Shown: positions 50,886-59,674 of the stretch, one piece after another
Layout: each line of letters begins with the position of its first letter
Numbering within the stretch: the stretch's first letter is position 1
Assembly: GCF_947502895.1 (NCBI RefSeq)
Contig: NZ_CANNBM010000001.1
Location: 248,001 to 312,000, forward strand
From: an uncultured Sulfitobacter sp.
Lineage (GTDB): Bacteria; Pseudomonadota; Alphaproteobacteria; Rhodobacterales; Rhodobacteraceae
DNA: 64,000 bases
Reading direction: 5' to 3'
The notes under the pieces: generated by a model
Seen by the model: the letters and a program-made list of their open reading frames with translations, nothing else
Databases searched by the model: none
What the model was told of the DNA's origin: nothing
Made by a program: the position numbers and the translations under genes

Positions 50886-53800
50886 ATGCCAATCCCTACA
50901 GCATCCGCCGACATATTTGACATAAGAAGCTTCGGCATCTCGGGGGGGGACCCCCGGATGGTAGAGCTACCCGATGGCAGGGTTTTTGTCGTCTGGTCCC
51001 AACAAAGCCACCCGTCGTCCGAGGATCGGCTGAGCATTCAAGGGCAAATCTTCTTTCCCGATGGCACGCGGTCTGGCGAGCAGTTTATTATAAACGATCC
51101 TTCCACAACCTATGAGCAAACGCCGTCCATCGCCCTTTTGGACGATGGAAATGTTGTTGTCACATGGTCGACAACGGGAAACAGCGGGCTGGATTTTCTG
51201 ATAGAGGCGCAAAAATTCGGGGGCTCTGGCGAAAAGTTGGGCGATCAGATCACTGTTTTCACCAATCAGGTTCAGTATGAAATTCCAAATGAACCGAATG
51301 TGGGTGCGCTGGCTGATGGTGGGTTTGCAATCACTTGGGAAATGCAGCCCGATGGCGGATCGCGGGATGTCTACCTGCGTGTGTTCAATGCAGACACAAG
51401 TGCAAGAACCGACACTGCCAAAATAACGTCGAGTGATCTGTCGATCGAATTGACAGCCCAGTTCCCGAACTCCAACACAAATTTCTTTGAAGAAGATTCA
51501 AAGCCCGAGGTTGTGGGCTTGGCGGACGGCACATTCATACTGGTTTGGTCAGACGTGACGTATGTGGGTGTTGGAACGAGAACGTCTTCGTTGAAAGCGC
51601 AAAAGTTCTCGTCGGACGGAACCGCCCTCGCGCCGCCTGTTGATTTGGCAATATCATTTGCTGATCGCTTTGGTAGCACAGTTCAAAAACACGACCCCTC
51701 GGTCATCGCACTTGAGGATGGTGGCATCGCAGTCGCTTGGCAGAGCTTGTCGCATGGGTCGATCACGGTAGTGGCGACCTATGATGAGGATCTTGTTGCA
51801 ACAGGAAACCGGACCACTGTGCGCTATGCGCCGGACGAAAGCCCGTTTGGCACGGGCATCGACATCATTCGCCCCACCATCTCCGAACTGAGCGATGGAA
51901 AGCTGGTGGTTGGCTGGCATGAAACCAATCCCGACTATGATTTCGGGTATCAAGCCGCGCGAATCCTGAACTCGGATTTATCCCCGTCTTCCGATGCGTT
52001 TCTGGTCGACCCGAACCCCGATCCACGAGATGCGCCTGGCGTTGTGTATGCCCTGAGCAACGGGGTCTTCTGGTCTTTGGCAGGAACAGAAGCACGGGTT
52101 TTTGACACGCGGAACGAAGCACAGAACATTGAAGGGGATGGGGCGAATAACGCGATTTTGGGCACTGCTTTTGACGATACGCTGACTGGAAATGCGGGCG
52201 ACGATGCGCTTTTTGGTATCGCGGGTGCGAATGTGATTGAGGGGGGCGCTGGTGACGACCTTATCGCGGGCGGAACAGGGAATGACACGGTTACGGGCGG
52301 CGCTGGCGAAGACGTTTTTGTGATCTCGCTTGGTATGGGGCAGGATATAATCACTGATTTTACCCCGGGCGAAGACCGTCTCGATCTCGCGGCGCTGACG
52401 CCCGAAGACCGGGATGCGGCAGTGGTAAGCTATAGCGAGAACGGGCGAACTGTTACGCTTGGTGATGGGTCGTCCTTTTTGATGGCCGGCGTTTTGGTCA
52501 ATCAAATCCCGATTGGGCTACCCAAAATTACAGGGGTCCCAGCCGAAGAAGACGTCCTGTCTGCTGATATTGTGGATATTGTTGATGCCGATGGGATCGA
52601 ACCGCTTACCGTCCGCTACGAATGGCTCAGAAATGGTGACGTCATCGCTGAACAGACGGAGGCTGAATACACGTTGGTTCAGGAAGATGTGGGCCGAACC
52701 ATTCAAGTTCGCGTCACCTATGAAGATACGTTCAAAGCGACCGAAATAGTCACGAGCGCGCCAACGCAGACAATCCAAAACGTCGATGACGAAGGCCTGA
52801 TAACGATAGAGATCGACGGCCCGCTGACCCAAGGGCAAATTCTAACTGCCAGAGAGTCGATATCTGACGAGGACGGTGTCGGGCGCGTTTATTACCAATG
52901 GTATTATGGGCAAGACACCGAAATTAGCGGCGCGACCGGCGCTCTTTATGTTCTGGGACAGCAGGATGTCGATAAAAGGATTTCCGTCGAGGTCCAGTAC
53001 GAAGATGATTTTGGTGGCACGGGTGCCCTGCAAAGTCGTTCGTCAACTTTTGTGGCAAACATCAACGATCCCGTCTTTGGATCGGTAGAGCTATGGGGCG
53101 CACCACAGTCGGGCGAAACGCTGACAGCGGATGCGACCGCTGCCTCGGATATCGACGGGTTAGGTACGTTCCAGTATCAATGGGTCAGAGGGACGGAAGA
53201 CATCAGCGGTGCGGACGGGTTGGCATATGTTCTCGGGGACGATGACATCGGCTCGCAGGTCAGCGTGCGTGTATCCTATACTGACCGCTACGGCGCAGCA
53301 GAGAGTATTTCAAGCCAGAAGACGAGCGAGATTGAAGGCGTAAACGCGCCAGTTTCAGGCGATGAAACCGCAGATGTCCTGACCGGATTGCCGAGTAATG
53401 ATCGCATTGACGGGCTGGACGGCGACGACTTCATTATCGGCGGTTCAGGCAGTGACGTGCTGCGGGGCGGGAACGGCGACGACACCTTGATAGGTGATGC
53501 GTTGCCTTTATCGCAGGTCCGTGATGTCGCTGACCAAGTATACCGTTTGTACCGCAGTACGCTTGATCGCGACCCGGACGGTGACGGGCATTTGAACTGG
53601 GCAGCGCACCTGCTCAGCGGTGAAATGGATTTGCAATCTGTTGCAAATGGCTTTGTGAACAGTGCGGAATTCCAGAGCAGATATGGTCTTTTGTCCAACG
53701 ACCTCTTCATCGAGCAGCTGTACCAGAATGTCCTTGGGCGTGGCTCTGACGTGGACGGAAAGCAAAACTGGCTCAATCAAATGGTCGACGGTACGACAAG

Positions 53801-54542
53801 AGAGCAGGTCGCGCTTGGCTTTTCCGAGAGTCTGGAATTCAGGAACGCGACGCAATCCGATGCGGCCAGATCAGCCTTTGCGCACACCCAATCCGATTGG
53901 TCTGATGATGTCTTTCGCCTATACCGCGCAACGCTTGAGCGCGATCCAGATTTAGCCGGATTCAAGGCGTGGTCGGCACGTCTGGCGACGGATAGCGATT
54001 TGGAAACAGTGGTAAGCGGGTTCACCAACAGCCGCGAATTTCAGATCAAATATGGTGACCTTGCCAACGACGGGTTTGTTGAGCAACTCTACCGCAATGT
54101 TCTTGACAGAGCCTCAGACGCGGCTGGCAGACAAGGGTGGCTGGAGGAACTGGATGCAGGCATATCGCGTGCTGAAGTTGTGATCGGGTTTTCACAAAGT
54201 CAGGAGTTCACGCTCAAGACAGCTGACGCTTTGGCTGAATGGATGCGCGCACAAGGTGTGAACGACCGGCTTGAAGGAGGGGCAGGCGATAACACTCTGG
54301 CAGGCGGGCTATTAAGTGATGTCTTTGTATTCCGCGCGGGTGAGGCTGGCAGCAATCAAGTTCTTGATCTTGAGCCTTGGGACTATTTGCGCTTTGACGG
54401 GTTCGGTTATGCCAATACTAACCAAGTGCGTGACCAGATGGAGCAACAGGGCGAAAGTGTCGTGTTCGAAGATCAGGGTGTTTTGGTAGAGCTCAAGAAT
54501 ACCGATCTGTCGGATATTTCTTCTGACACATTTATAATCTGA
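50886..54542 (+). CDS. Large secreted RTX calcium-binding protein with DUF4214 domains
   Basis: A 1218-residue modular protein without N-terminal signal, as usual for type I secretion. Residues ~1-410 contain beta-propeller-like repeats (ELPDGRVFVVWSQQ, ALLDDGNVVVTWST, ALADGGFAITWEM). Residues ~413-480 carry calcium-binding GGxGxD nonapeptides. Residues ~542-822 hold three Ig-like repeats (YEWLRNGDVI, YQWYYG, YQWVRG). A second RTX block lies at ~824-871, followed by paired DUF4214 units at ~877-1118 (QVYRLYRSTLDRDPDGDGH; VFRLYRATLERDPDLAGF) and a last RTX stretch. The C-terminus DLSDISSDTFII suits a type I secretion signal. No hydrolase domain was recognised, so adhesion, surface-layer or matrix roles are plausible. 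No type I secretion genes are adjacent. Confidence 0.88.
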   Translation: MPIPTASADIFDIRSFGISGGDPRMVELPDGRVFVVWSQQSHPSSEDRLSIQGQIFFPDGTRSGEQFIINDPSTTYEQTPSIALLDDGNVVVTWSTTGNSGLDFLIEAQKFGGSGEKLGDQITVFTNQVQYEIPNEPNVGALADGGFAITWEMQPDGGSRDVYLRVFNADTSARTDTAKITSSDLSIELTAQFPNSNTNFFEEDSKPEVVGLADGTFILVWSDVTYVGVGTRTSSLKAQKFSSDGTALAPPVDLAISFADRFGSTVQKHDPSVIALEDGGIAVAWQSLSHGSITVVATYDEDLVATGNRTTVRYAPDESPFGTGIDIIRPTISELSDGKLVVGWHETNPDYDFGYQAARILNSDLSPSSDAFLVDPNPDPRDAPGVVYALSNGVFWSLAGTEARVFDTRNEAQNIEGDGANNAILGTAFDDTLTGNAGDDALFGIAGANVIEGGAGDDLIAGGTGNDTVTGGAGEDVFVISLGMGQDIITDFTPGEDRLDLAALTPEDRDAAVVSYSENGRTVTLGDGSSFLMAGVLVNQIPIGLPKITGVPAEEDVLSADIVDIVDADGIEPLTVRYEWLRNGDVIAEQTEAEYTLVQEDVGRTIQVRVTYEDTFKATEIVTSAPTQTIQNVDDEGLITIEIDGPLTQGQILTARESISDEDGVGRVYYQWYYGQDTEISGATGALYVLGQQDVDKRISVEVQYEDDFGGTGALQSRSSTFVANINDPVFGSVELWGAPQSGETLTADATAASDIDGLGTFQYQWVRGTEDISGADGLAYVLGDDDIGSQVSVRVSYTDRYGAAESISSQKTSEIEGVNAPVSGDETADVLTGLPSNDRIDGLDGDDFIIGGSGSDVLRGGNGDDTLIGDALPLSQVRDVADQVYRLYRSTLDRDPDGDGHLNWAAHLLSGEMDLQSVANGFVNSAEFQSRYGLLSNDLFIEQLYQNVLGRGSDVDGKQNWLNQMVDGTTREQVALGFSESLEFRNATQSDAARSAFAHTQSDWSDDVFRLYRATLERDPDLAGFKAWSARLATDSDLETVVSGFTNSREFQIKYGDLANDGFVEQLYRNVLDRASDAAGRQGWLEELDAGISRAEVVIGFSQSQEFTLKTADALAEWMRAQGVNDRLEGGAGDNTLAGGLLSDVFVFRAGEAGSNQVLDLEPWDYLRFDGFGYANTNQVRDQMEQQGESVVFEDQGVLVELKNTDLSDISSDTFII

Positions 54543-54875
54543 CGCGTGAATACGCGATGGCTCAGGCGCGCAAAGACCCCTTTTGCGGCTGGGCTTTCTG
54601 AATTTGTGTGCGCAGCGCATGTCCCCCTTCTGCCGTAGATGCGTTGAAAGGCAACTGAGCCAACCGCGAAAGCAGCCATTTGCGGTGAAAACGAAGAGAA
54701 GCACCGCAGATCGTAAATGTCTGCGTCCAAACACCTTTTGCTATCGCGCTGAACTGCGGTTGTTTCGCAGGGCGCCCCCCTTCGGGGGCACCTTCTGAAT
54801 CACAATGAATCCGTTGTTGATCTTCATTTTCAAAATTGGTAAACAATATTTACCAATAATTCCTGGAGACTTTGC
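54543..54875. other. Intergenic region between the RTX gene and lldD
   Basis: 333 bases. A CGCAAA/TTTGCG hairpin (54569-54587) just after the RTX stop could be its terminator. GCCCCC/GGGGGC with a CTTC loop lies at 54774-54789. A perfect inverted repeat at 54835-54857 is a candidate lldD operator. No gene is supported. Confidence 0.5.
54835..54857. promoter_or_regulatory. 23-base perfect inverted repeat upstream of lldD
   Basis: ATTGGTAAA and TTTACCAAT flank CAATA, ending 18 bases before the lldD ATG and just upstream of its CTGGAGA ribosome-binding site. Position and symmetry point to a repressor site controlling lactate oxidation. The binding protein is not encoded next to it. Confidence 0.6.
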
Positions 54876-56042
54876 ATGCCCGTCATCACCAACATCGACG
54901 ATCTCAAACGCATCCACCGCCGCCGCGTGCCGAAGATGTTTTATGACTATGCAGAAAGTGGCAGCTGGACCGAGCAAACATTCCGCGAGAATACATCGGA
55001 TTTTGACCAGATCCGCCTGCGTCAGCGCGTGGCGGTCGATATGTCGGGGCGCAGTACGGCCACAAAGATGATCGGACAGGATGTAGCAATGCCTGTGGCC
55101 CTCGCCCCTGTCGGCCTGACAGGCATGCAGCACGCGGATGGAGAGATTAAGGCCGCCCGCGCGGCAGAGGCATTCGGCGTGCCTTTTACGCTGTCGACCA
55201 TGTCGATCAACTCAATCGAAGAGGTGGCCCAAGCAACGAACAAGCCGTTCTGGTTCCAGCTTTATACCATGCGCGACGAGGATTATGTAAGCCGCCTGAT
55301 CGAACGGGCCCGCGCGGCAAACTGCTCGGCACTGGTGATCACGCTGGACTTGCAGATCATCGGGCAGCGGCACAAGGATATCAAAAACGGCCTCTCGGCA
55401 CCGCCAAAGCTGACGATGGCCTCGATGGCCGATCTGGCGACAAAATGGCGCTGGGGCATCGGGATGTTGCAGACCAAAAGCCGCAGCTTTGGCAACATCG
55501 TGGGGCATGTGGACAATATCTCGGACGCATCAGACCTAAGCGCATGGACAGCCGAACAATTCGACCCCACGCTGGACTGGAAGAAAATCGCCAAAATCAA
55601 GGAGCAGTGGGGCGGTAAAGTGATCCTCAAGGGGATACTGGACGCAGAAGACGCCAAGATGGCCATGCAGGTCGGTGCGGACGCGATTATTGTTAGTAAC
55701 CACGGCGGTCGCCAGCTTGACGGGGCGCTCAGCTCGATCCGGATGCTGCCCTCCATTCTGGATGCCGTGGGCGATCAGGTGGAGGTACATCTCGACAGTG
55801 GCATACGCTCGGGTCAGGATGTGTTGAAGGCCATGGCGATGGGGGCCAGCGGCACCTACATCGGGCGGGCGTTCATCTACGGGCTGGGCGCAATGGGCCA
55901 AGCGGGTGTGACCCGCGCGCTGGAGGTGATCCATAAAGAACTGGACACGACAATGGCACTATGTGGCGAGACGAAGGTGACAGATCTCGGGCGGCACAAC
56001 TTGTTGATCCCCAAAGGGTTCGAGGGCAACTGGCAAGACTGA
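54876..56042 (+). CDS. lldD: FMN-dependent L-lactate dehydrogenase
   Basis: A 388-residue member of the alpha-hydroxy-acid oxidase family that oxidises L-lactate to pyruvate and passes electrons to quinones at the inner membrane. Signature segments are FYDYAESGSW, LAPVGLTGM, WFQLYTM and the active-site SNHGGRQLDGALSSIRMLP with its catalytic His, then DSGIRSGQDVLKAMAMGA. Length agrees with LldD. GGAGA lies before the ATG. Its stop overlaps the ATG of a sulfotransferase-like gene (TGATG). A palindrome upstream suggests repression in the absence of substrate. Confidence 0.93.
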   Translation: MPVITNIDDLKRIHRRRVPKMFYDYAESGSWTEQTFRENTSDFDQIRLRQRVAVDMSGRSTATKMIGQDVAMPVALAPVGLTGMQHADGEIKAARAAEAFGVPFTLSTMSINSIEEVAQATNKPFWFQLYTMRDEDYVSRLIERARAANCSALVITLDLQIIGQRHKDIKNGLSAPPKLTMASMADLATKWRWGIGMLQTKSRSFGNIVGHVDNISDASDLSAWTAEQFDPTLDWKKIAKIKEQWGGKVILKGILDAEDAKMAMQVGADAIIVSNHGGRQLDGALSSIRMLPSILDAVGDQVEVHLDSGIRSGQDVLKAMAMGASGTYIGRAFIYGLGAMGQAGVTRALEVIHKELDTTMALCGETKVTDLGRHNLLIPKGFEGNWQD

Positions 56043-56632
56043 TGCTGGTTTTTTCAGAGCAGAACCTTGTGCTGCTGTCGGTCCCCAAAACGGGGTCGAC
56101 AGCTATGGAAGTGGCGCTGAAACCTTGGGCGGATATCGCGTTCTACAAGCACCGCAAACACGCGCCCTACGGCAGGTACCAGCGCAAAATTGCGCCCTTT
56201 CTGCGCGAGGCATTTGATCTGACCCCCGAAACCATGGCCGTAATCCGCGCCCCGCTGGAGCATCTGCGCAGCTGGTATCGCTATCGCGCGGCGGACCTCG
56301 ATGTGGATTTTGACGGGTTCGTCCGCGCCGTGACTTCCACCGCTCCCCCGTCATGGGCACGCATCGGCACCCAGCATAATTTTCTGACAGACCGGCACGG
56401 CACCTTGGGCGTCACGCATCTGTTCGCATACGAAGCCCAGCCGGTTCTGCGCAGTTGGCTGGAGGCGCGCATGAACAGCGAGATCGCGTTTAAACCGCTG
56501 AATGTCTCGCCCCCTGCCCCCACGCCGATAAGCCGCGAAACCCAAGAATTGTTCGACGCGGCCTACGCTGCCGAAATCGCCTTGCATGCCCGTGTAACTG
56601 CCACCGGCGGACATCTGGTGAATGCCGTCTGA
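56042..56632 (+). CDS. Sulfotransferase-like P-loop protein
   Basis: A 196-residue protein with the two PAPS-binding elements of sulfotransferases: the 5'-phosphosulfate loop LSVPKTGSTAMEVAL near residues 12-26 and the 3'-phosphate motif VIRAPLEHLRSWYRY. It is shorter than most members. Start ATG 56042 shares a base with the lldD stop (TGATG), so it is translationally coupled to lldD. The acceptor is unknown; similar small sulfotransferase-family proteins are frequent in marine bacteria. Why it is coupled to lactate oxidation is unclear. Confidence 0.8.
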   Translation: MLVFSEQNLVLLSVPKTGSTAMEVALKPWADIAFYKHRKHAPYGRYQRKIAPFLREAFDLTPETMAVIRAPLEHLRSWYRYRAADLDVDFDGFVRAVTSTAPPSWARIGTQHNFLTDRHGTLGVTHLFAYEAQPVLRSWLEARMNSEIAFKPLNVSPPAPTPISRETQELFDAAYAAEIALHARVTATGGHLVNAV

Positions 56633-56671
56633 ACTGCCTATTTTTCTTGGCCTTAAATCCTCCGGGGGGGG

Positions 56672-56703
56672 CTTCGCCAAAGGCGAAGTCGGGGCAGCGC
56701 CCC
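56672..56703. terminator. Two adjacent hairpins between convergent genes
   Basis: CTTCGCC/GGCGAAG with an AAA loop (56672-56688) and GGGGC/GCCCC (56691-56703) lie between the ends of the sulfotransferase-like and MFS genes. Neither has a T-run, but the position suits bidirectional termination. Confidence 0.5.
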
Positions 56704-56757
56704 AAACTCCCACACGCAACACACGCCGACGTCAGCAAGTGGCCGCAGTATCAGTCC

Positions 56758-57897
56758 TCATTCCCGAGAGAGCAACGGCACCAGCGTCACCGCGACGATA
56801 GAAATCAGCACTGCAACAGTCATGAATGCAGCACTCAGCCCGAATCCCTGCGAAATCAGACCCATCAGCGGCGGGCCGAAGAAAAACGCACCATAGCCCA
56901 GTACAGAGACACGCGCGATCACAGCCAGACGTATTCGGGCAGGCACCCTGCGGCCCGCTATTGCTAGGGTCAGCGGCGCCACCACCGATATGCCCAAACC
57001 AGCCAGCGCAAAGCACAACAAAGCAGCCCCGACCGAGTTGGCCAGTGCGACACCGGCAAGCCCCGCTGCGGTCAACAAACACGCCGCGATCATAAGTAAT
57101 TTTTCGCTGACAAACTGGGCAACAGCATGTCCCGAAAGCCGTCCCACCCCCATCATCAGTCCCAGCAATGCAGGGCCAAGCGCACCTTGGGCCGCGGTAC
57201 CGTCCAACCCGCGCTCGATGCGCAGAGCGGACCAGCCTTCGGCGGCAGCCTCTGTGAGAAACGCAAAGAACACCAGTGTTCCTGCTATCCAGATCAGGGT
57301 GGTTGGCAGTGCGCTGGCCGGGGCCGAATGCTCCTCGCTTAGCGGCGCTGCGATCTTGCCGATGGTCGTCCATGCGAGGCAGGCAAACAAAACCAAGCAC
57401 GCGCTGAATACTTCGGCAGGGCTCCATCCGGCGCTGCGCAATGCGCCCACTGCCAGTGCCGCCCCTGCATAGACAAATGAATAAAGCGCGTGGTTGAGAT
57501 TCATCAGCGCGCGTCCTGTGCGGGCCTCGATTTCGGCCACCTGAGCGTTTACCAGCACATCCACAATGCCCGATCCCGCCGACATGAGCAAAAGCATCAC
57601 CGCCAGCGCCCAGAGTGCGGGCACCAGCCCTGCGCCCAGCAAGCCCGACGCAATCGCACAAATCGCCAGCGGCACCGCAAACCGCCCTGCACGCGCCTGA
57701 GCAAGGGGCGCCAGCCACATCGCAGCCACCGCTCCCAACGACGCCCAGAGCAATGCCACGCCGTACGCCCCGTCAGAGGCACCAACACCTGCCTTGATCA
57801 CCGGCATCTGCGCAAAATAGGCAGCCCACGCCAGCCCGATCGCGGCAAACCCGCCCAACGGCTTGTAAGATGCAGAAATATCGTGCCTAATTCCCAT
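56758..57897 (-). CDS. Major facilitator superfamily transporter
   Basis: A 379-residue inner-membrane protein with about 12 hydrophobic segments and Gly/Ala-rich helices, of the YbjJ-like MFS group (short, no long central loop). A 5' extension to 57981 is open, but the region from MGIRHDISASYKPLGGFAAI is the likely start. Its substrate is unknown; drug or sugar export are both possible. It is transcribed toward the sulfotransferase-like gene and divergent from rplY. Confidence 0.8.
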   Translation of the reverse strand: MGIRHDISASYKPLGGFAAIGLAWAAYFAQMPVIKAGVGASDGAYGVALLWASLGAVAAMWLAPLAQARAGRFAVPLAICAIASGLLGAGLVPALWALAVMLLLMSAGSGIVDVLVNAQVAEIEARTGRALMNLNHALYSFVYAGAALAVGALRSAGWSPAEVFSACLVLFACLAWTTIGKIAAPLSEEHSAPASALPTTLIWIAGTLVFFAFLTEAAAEGWSALRIERGLDGTAAQGALGPALLGLMMGVGRLSGHAVAQFVSEKLLMIAACLLTAAGLAGVALANSVGAALLCFALAGLGISVVAPLTLAIAGRRVPARIRLAVIARVSVLGYGAFFFGPPLMGLISQGFGLSAAFMTVAVLISIVAVTLVPLLSRE

Positions 57898-58119
57898 GCT
57901 GGCAGGCTTGCCATGCGACTCTGAGCGGTTCAAGCACAGCTTTGTCAACGCAGCGCGCGATTCACTCTTTTCACATCGCATTTTCCCGTCTATACGCGCG
58001 ACTTCATGCGGGCTGTCCCAATTCCGGGCGTCTGTTCATGCGGGTTGCCCATGGGGGCTGCCTGTTCACGCGGGACGACAGCCTTGGAGGCGTCCCGAGT
58101 TAGATATTGGAGAATTATT

Positions 58120-58761
58120 ATGGCCGGAGAGATCCCAGATCTTGAAGTTCAAGAACGCACGGGGACAGGCAAGGGCGCCGCTCGTCAGGCGCGCCGCGAT
58201 GGCATGGTTCCTGGAATTGTTTTCGGGGGCGACGTTGATCCGCTGCCGATCCAGATGGACTTCAACAAGCTGCTGACAATGCTGCGCAAAGGCCGCTTTA
58301 AAGCGACATTGTTCAACATGAAGGTAGAGGGCCACGACGATGTGCGCGTGATCTGCCGCGATGTACAGCGCCACGTTGTCAAAGACCTGCCAACGCACGT
58401 CGACTTCATGCGCCTCAAGCGTACAACCAAAATCAACCTGTTCATCAACGTCGAAGTTGCTGGCGAGGAAGAATGCCCCGGCCTGCGCAAGGGCGGCACG
58501 CTGAACCTTGTACGTCCCGAGGTTGAGCTGGTTGTAACGGCAGCTGATATCCCAGAGAGCATCACAGTTGATATCTCTGAACTGGAAATCGGCGACAACG
58601 CGACAATCGCGAACGTGAAACTGCCCGCAGGTTGCAAGCCGGTCATCGACCGTGACTTTGTGATTGCACAGGTTTCCGCACCATCCGGTCTGGCATCCGC
58701 CACCGATGATGATGACGCGGATGATGCCGCACCAGAGGCGGCAGAGGGCGGCGAAGAGTAA
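58120..58761 (+). CDS. rplY: 50S ribosomal protein L25/general stress protein Ctc
   Basis: A 213-residue two-domain L25 (Ctc type) that binds 5S rRNA. The N-terminal domain has RTGTGKGAARQARRDGMVPGIVFGG; the C-terminal TL5 domain includes VDFMRLKRTTKINLFINVEV and GDNATIANVKLPAGCK. The tail is acidic (DDDDADDAAPEAAEGGEE), common in alphaproteobacteria. ATG 58120 has GGAG eight bases upstream; the longer frame from 58006 is not needed. It is followed by a terminator and pth, the conserved L25-pth order. Confidence 0.96.
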   Translation: MAGEIPDLEVQERTGTGKGAARQARRDGMVPGIVFGGDVDPLPIQMDFNKLLTMLRKGRFKATLFNMKVEGHDDVRVICRDVQRHVVKDLPTHVDFMRLKRTTKINLFINVEVAGEEECPGLRKGGTLNLVRPEVELVVTAADIPESITVDISELEIGDNATIANVKLPAGCKPVIDRDFVIAQVSAPSGLASATDDDDADDAAPEAAEGGEE

Positions 58762-58789
58762 TCTTTGCACAGCTTTCGATCTGATCGAG

Positions 58790-58819
58790 ACGGGGCTGCC
58801 TTGGAGCGGCCCCGTTTTT
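58790..58819 (+). terminator. Rho-independent terminator after rplY
   Basis: ACGGGGC (58790-58796) pairs with GCCCCGT (58809-58815), followed directly by TTTTT. It lies 28 bases after the rplY stop. Confidence 0.8.
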
Positions 58820-58984
58820 CGTTTCAGGGGGCGGGTCAGGGCGCTGGTTTTCATGCCCTCTTTGGCCTGCACGCAGTCTTGGCGGCGCAGCGCAAGCGCT
58901 GCGCGATACCGGCGGCGCATCCCGCATCCGCTGGACCCTGCCCCCCACCGCCCATAAGGTAGGGCCAAGCAGCGGAGACATGAA

Positions 58985-59674
58985 ATGAAACTCATCGTAG
59001 GTCTGGGCAATCCAGGCGCGAAATATGCGCGTAACCGTCACAATATCGGCTTCATGGCAGTGGAGAGGATCGCGGCGGATCATGGGTTTTCACCGTGGAA
59101 GTCAAAACATCAAGGCAGTATCAGCGAAGGACGCTTTGGCAGCGCGCGTGCCGTGTTGCTGCGCCCCGAGACCTTTATGAACCGTTCGGGCGACAGCGTA
59201 ATGGCAGCGTGCAATTTCTACAAAGTAGACGCGCAGGATGTGATTGTACTGCACGACGAGCTGGACCTCGCCCCTGGCAAGGTAAAGTTCAAGATGGGCG
59301 GGGGCCATGCGGGGCACAACGGGCTCCGCTCGATCCACGCACATCTGGGGCCTGACTATGGCCGTGTGCGGTTGGGCATCGGACATCCTGGTCACAAGGA
59401 CCGTGTGGCAGGCTATGTGTTGAATGATTTTGCCAAAGCCGAAGCTGACTGGTTGGACGATGTGTTACGCGGTGTGAGTGATGGTGCGCCATGGTTGGCG
59501 CAGGGCGACGCTGCCAAGTTCATGAATGCAGTGAGTTTGCGCACAGCCCCCCCACGCCCGTCAACGGGCACCAAAGGCCCCGCCAAAGCGCCACCCCCTG
59601 CCAAGGATGAGGAGCGCCCGACGGGCAGCGATGAACGCACGGCCCTGCAAAAACTTATGGAGCGTTTCAAATGA
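58985..59674 (+). CDS. pth: Peptidyl-tRNA hydrolase
   Basis: A 229-residue enzyme that releases peptides from peptidyl-tRNA to recycle tRNA. GLGNPGAKYARNRHNIGFM contains N9 and the catalytic H19; LLRPETFMNRSG and LHDELDLAPGKVKFKMGGGHAGHNGLRSI complete the active site. The C-terminus is extended by about 35 Pro/Lys-rich residues beyond the usual ~190. It overlaps the DUF2332 gene by ATGA. Confidence 0.96.
   Translation: MKLIVGLGNPGAKYARNRHNIGFMAVERIAADHGFSPWKSKHQGSISEGRFGSARAVLLRPETFMNRSGDSVMAACNFYKVDAQDVIVLHDELDLAPGKVKFKMGGGHAGHNGLRSIHAHLGPDYGRVRLGIGHPGHKDRVAGYVLNDFAKAEADWLDDVLRGVSDGAPWLAQGDAAKFMNAVSLRTAPPRPSTGTKGPAKAPPPAKDEERPTGSDERTALQKLMERFK

Noticed and set aside
54580..54730. Possible degenerate dispersed repeat after the RTX gene
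   Set aside because: The sequence has the look of intergenic repeats that give spurious frames in marine alphaproteobacteria, but no second copy in the window matched well enough.
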